From Prostheceraeus crozeri (lineage: Eukaryota > Platyhelminthes > Polycladida > Euryleptidae): DNA of 64,000 nucleotides. Location: assembly GCA_907163375.1 (NCBI GenBank), contig CAJQUW010008944.1, forward strand, positions 62,001 through 126,000, written 5' to 3'. The stretch's first letter is position 1. Each line of letters starts with the position of its first letter. Below are positions 60,801-64,000 of this stretch, piece by piece. The notes beneath the pieces were generated by a model. The model did no database searches, had not been told where the DNA came from, and was given only the letters and a program-made list of their open reading frames with translations. Position numbers and translations under genes: made by a program.

Positions 60801-61431
60801 ACCCAGTTATTTCTTTAACTGTAATAAAATGACAACAATTATTCATAGATTTATTAATGAGAATGAGATCAGGATCTCAAGTGAGTATTTTTTTCACTTT
60901 CACCTATGTATGTCCTTATTTTGTAAAAGTGCTATTCATATTCATGTTCATGCGTAATTCGACATAAATTTTCATTTTTTTGAAATTATCTTGGAATTAG
61001 AATCACTCATCTTGAAGCGAAGACGATATATTGAAGGTTAGAATATAATGTGACCTGAGACTGATCCACTTCCGACTAAAAATTTGTGCCACGATGTTAT
61101 TTGTGAATGGCGAGAAAACAGTAATAATGTAAACTTAAAATTTACATGTATTTAGAATGATTTTGTGATTAGGTTACTCTAAAAATCTTTTTGGACGCTC
61201 TAACGAAAACCTCAATTTGAATGTGAAATATTAATAAAACCAGGTAACAGCAAAGTCTATTTTTGAGTTTTGAGTCCACTATTTTTTTGTCATTTTATTT
61301 TCTTTTTTGAGTTTGACACTTTAAAAAAAAGATAAAGAAAGTAGGATGCAACTGACAAATCTATTCAATGCAATTATTTTTTTGCATTTTTGAAGACACG
61401 ATTCGATGGGACACAATGCACTGGACTCATA

Positions 61432-61855
61432 TCTGGTATCAAATTAATGCTATCTGGTTCCTCACCATCAAAAAATTGCGACAAAAATTTATCATCGTCA
61501 TCGGGTTCATTAGTTCATTGCGCCTAATTCATTCAGTTCATCGCTAATTCGTAATTCTGACAAAATCGTAAATTATGCTTGTATTAATGTAAAATATGAA
61601 ACTATAAGGGCGTTATCATAATACTGCATCAGAAATCTAATATGTGAAACACTCAAGTGAAATATCCTAAAATTATATCATCTGGTATCAATAAATGCGA
61701 TAAACATTTACCATCTTCATCGCGTTCATTAGTTCATTGTGCCTTATACATTCAGTTCATCGCTAATTCGTAGTTCTGACAAATTCGTAAATGATGATGT
61801 ATTAATGTCAAATATGAAAATTTGGGCATTGTCCAGACTCTGTATTATAAATCTA
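61432..61855 (-). repeat. Diverged tandem duplication with coding-like acidic peptide
   Basis: Bases 61432-61640 and 61681-61855 are related copies with about 250-base offset. In both, one minus-strand frame reads T-N-E-x-D-x-D-x-K-x-L-S followed by an I-P-D motif: TNEPDDDDKFLSQFF with LIPDMSP in one, TNERDEDGKCLSHLLIPDDI in the other. This could be a duplicated exon of the same gene as the P2X7-like frame, since it lies upstream of it on the minus strand, inside the same element. Confidence 0.4.
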
Positions 61856-61884
61856 CCGCACCAAAACGAAACAGGATCACTTAC

Positions 61885-61903
61885 TTTCTTTAGAAGCTGC
61901 CAT
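61885..61903 (-). CDS. Possible first coding exon (MAASKE)
   Basis: On the minus strand ATGGCAGCTTCTAAAGAAA is followed directly by a perfect donor GTAAGT. It lies 123 bases downstream (in minus sense) of the right CRE and upstream of the acidic duplicated block and the P2X7-like frame. It is very short, so chance is a real possibility. Confidence 0.25.
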
Positions 61904-62025
61904 GATCGATTGATTGGCGATTCCGCTTGCTGTTTCATCACAAAGGCGTCAGCAGGAGGCGAGTCCGCGGCTGATATCAATTTTTTGAGGCTATACTGTT
62001 GTCTGCTCCTTTGGACTTCCCCGAA

Positions 62026-62033
62026 TGACGTCA
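62026..62033. promoter_or_regulatory. Palindromic CRE, right
   Basis: TGACGTCA lies 104 bases inside the right end, upstream of the possible minus-strand first exon. Together with the left site it suggests one inward promoter at each end of the element. Confidence 0.35.
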
Positions 62034-62141
62034 CGAGAATACTTTCATCGGCGCTCGTCCGTGTGTGTTAATGCATCTCGATACGAACGAATGAATATGC
62101 ACACAGGGTAACATGAAAAATTGGGCGGACTGGGTCTTTAA

Positions 62142-62860
62142 GTAAAACAATGATGTTTGCGTGTAGCAGGTCGATATAACTAATCCCATCCCTTGAGTGA
62201 CTTTCTTACCTCTCAGTAAACACATACAATGCGAAAATATGTGTTTTTTCCCCTTTTCCTCATTCAACGACATTTACCAAAGTATCAGGTGCACAAAGAG
62301 CCGGTTTTACGATGTTTCCAGTCGCCATGTAACCTCAGATAGCTGATTTTAATGAAATTGATTTATTCCATGCAGCATAGACCTTTAATTTGGCAGCTAA
62401 TTTTTTTTTTTTTTTTTTTATTTTTTTTTATCCAATTTTTCTTTTTTTTTTTTTTCAATTTTTCCATACCAATCGGACATAGACCTAAACTGATCCATAA
62501 TTGTAGCATTTTAACTAAATTAAAATTTTATCATTTAATCCCTTTGACGACGACAGGACTCTGTGACCCACTCGTTTGAAAGGACATTTTTCAAATTGAT
62601 TATCAAGTTTGTTAATTAACAAAATCGAAGATATGCTGAAGGACAGGGTTGGAAACCGGCAGGCCGGTTTTTAGTCCCACGACGGGCCGGCCGGTGTTTT
62701 TTCAGGCCTTTTTGTCAACTGCCGACATCACCAACTGCATCACTCGCTACAGCTCCCTCCCTCGGCAAGGTATTCTTTACATCACTTCTCTTTCCTACTC
62801 CTTCGAATCACACAGACAGCACCAAAGTATATTGGTTCATTATCACAAAAAACAAATGTT
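62142..62860. other. No recognised gene; T-rich runs and a GGCCGG fold
   Basis: T runs occur at 62400-62460. At 62655-62700 several GCCGG/CCGGC repeats can fold back on each other. No gene is supported. Confidence 0.4.
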
Positions 62861-63407
62861 AAATTAAAAATAAAAAAATAAAATTTATAAACATAAAAAA
62901 AAAAAATAAAAAAAAAAAAAAACATAAATTTATTAAAAAAAAAAATTAAAAAAATTAACAAAAATTCATAAAGAAAAAAATAATAAAAATAAAAAAACAA
63001 AAAAAAAAAAAAAAAAAATTAAAATATAAAAAAAAAAAAAAATTAAAAAATATTAAAAATATTAAAAAACTTAAACAAAAAAAACTTTAAATAAAAAAAA
63101 GAAAAAAAAAAAAATTAAAAATCAAAAAAAAAAAAAAAAAAACAATTATTAAAAAAAAACAATCAAAAAAAAAAAAACAAAAAAAAAAAATCCAAAAATA
63201 ATTTAAACAAAAAAAAAAAAATAAAACAAAAAAAAAAAATAAAAAAAAAAAAAAAAAAAATTAAAAAAAAAGAAAAAATTTATTAAAAAATAAATAAATA
63301 AAAAAAAAAAAAAAAAAAAAAAAAATTAAAATATTTAAAAAAAAAATAAAAAAAAAAAAAAAAACCAAATAATAAAAAAATATAAATAAAAAAAAAAAAA
63401 AAAAAAA

Positions 63408-63490
<83 letters not shown>

Positions 63491-63765
63491 AAAAAAAAAA
63501 AAAAAAAAACAAAAAAATAAATTAAATAAAAAAAAAAAATAAAAAAAAAAAAAATAAAATATAAAAAAAAAAATAAAAAAAAAAAAAAAAATATAAAAAA
63601 TAAAAAAAAAAAATAAAAATATAACAAACAAACGACTCATACTTTCAAAAATCAAAAACAAAAATCAAAAAACAACACTAAACATTGAACTAAAAAAAAT
63701 AACAAAAAACAAACAAAAATTAAAAACAAAAATAAACAAAAATAGGCAGATATTTGTTAAATTTA
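62861..63765 (+). repeat. Long A-rich low-complexity tract
   Basis: About 900 bases are almost only A with scattered T and rare C, without a repeat unit. On the complementary strand this gives frames of poly-phenylalanine that are not genes. Such long irregular A tracts are unusual for real genomic DNA and may reflect sequencing or assembly error, or a very long decayed poly(A) tail. Confidence 0.9.
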
Positions 63766-64000
63766 TCACGGGCCAATCCTTCGACTCAGCTTTATCACCC
63801 GCCGTTGGCGCAATTTCTTTCGAAAGCATTCATCGTGACACCTCAATTCACATATTGAATTGATTGCCCCTCGCTTTGCCAATCCTTCCTTCGTTGCTGC
63901 TGAGGCTGTATGCAGATCGCCCCGCGTCCTCATGTTTGCCACAATATCGTAGCAACAAATGTCAGTCGGGCCCTCGGAACTAGAGTTCGTGACCAAGTAA
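63766..64000 (-). CDS. Open frame reaching the right edge, unknown
   Basis: A minus-strand frame stays open from the window edge to a stop at 63766-63768. It includes DICCYDIVANMRTRGD, SAATKEGLAKRGAI and NSICELRCHDECFRKKLRQR. G+C content is higher than in the flanking tract and residues are varied, so it may be the 3' end of a coding region whose rest lies outside the window. No family is recognised; a retroelement fragment ending in the A/T tract would also fit. Confidence 0.35.
   Translation of the reverse strand, partial: YLVTNSSSEGPTDICCYDIVANMRTRGDLHTASAATKEGLAKRGAINSICELRCHDECFRKKLRQRRVIKLSRRIGP

Larger units (their letters stand above)
59035..62137. mobile_element. Kolobok/T2-like TTAA element carrying THAP and P2X7-like sequences
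   Basis: The ends are AGACCCACGTCCGCCCAA on the left and, as complement, AGACCCAGTCCGCCCAA on the right, identical except for one inserted base, each bordered by TTAA (59031-59034 and 62138-62141). TTAA duplication with a TTAAAG start matches the Kolobok/T2 superfamily, whose transposases carry THAP fingers; a THAP-like exon lies at 59400-59495 on the plus strand. The minus strand carries a P2X7-ballast-like frame (60401-60800) and a duplicated acidic block (61432-61855). A palindromic CRE lies near each end. The interior 59835-60250 is pyrimidine-rich with many C runs. Confidence 0.75.

Noticed and set aside
62782-63661. Several minus-strand frames of about 70-115 codons rich in phenylalanine
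   Set aside because: They are translations of the A-rich tract and are not genes.

Overview
This is animal nuclear DNA, AT-rich and crowded with transposable elements. No complete host gene is visible. The mix of element families (an APE-type LINE, an RTE-type LINE, a LINE with a restriction-like nuclease, Penelope-like elements, Tc1/mariner, piggyBac, hAT, PIF/Harbinger and a TTAA-flanked THAP element) together with a recurring TAGGCCTA palindrome suggests a marine invertebrate, possibly a deuterostome such as an echinoderm or hemichordate. That placement is inference; no gene here fixes the species. I saw no rRNA, convincing tRNA or CRISPR.

Layout. 1-4162: an APE-type LINE with endonuclease and reverse transcriptase, damaged by an internal duplication. 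4163-12543: mostly unassigned AT-rich DNA with dispersed repeats and a LINE RT scrap on the minus strand (9850-10105). 12544-14861: a hAT-like non-autonomous element with a second small inverted-repeat element nested in it. 16059-16360: the N-terminal part of a mariner-related transposase. 17830-22407: an unclassified repeat, a 1-kb CACTG-ended element and, 18 bases further on, an element with about 210-bp inverted arms. 22735-24821: a Penelope-like element whose RT and GIY-YIG parts are separated by a 1.2-kb array of 53-bp repeats. 28960-30668: a second, different Penelope-related RT relic. 32167-33664: the 3' part of a LINE with a restriction-like endonuclease, bracketed by a perfect 20-bp inverted repeat.

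34116-34262 is the best candidate for a host exon in the window, with good splice sites on both sides and 49 open codons. 35681-36652 is the second CACTG copy. 38391-39390 is a PIF/Harbinger transposase relic and 39410-41143 a TA-flanked inverted-repeat element. 41491-42233 is a second hAT-like element with an imperfect 8-bp target duplication. 43618-44985 holds a pogo-like terminus, a possible minus-strand terminal exon and a TA-flanked element with an acidic protein tail. 47150-48062 is an RTE LINE tail, 48146-49500 a Tc1 element, 49577-52285 an almost whole piggyBac element, and 52524-55460 a hAT (ZBED5-like) element with a perfect 8-bp target duplication.

59035-62137 is the most interesting part: a Kolobok/T2-like element flanked by TTAA. 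It has a THAP-type zinc-finger exon on the plus strand, a minus-strand reading frame resembling the zinc-binding ballast domain of the P2X7 C-terminus, and a palindromic CRE (TGACGTCA) near each end. The window ends in a long A-rich tract (62861-63765), possibly an assembly artefact, and an open frame running off the right edge. Apart from possible exons, the window reads as a graveyard of mobile elements in an intergenic or intronic stretch.
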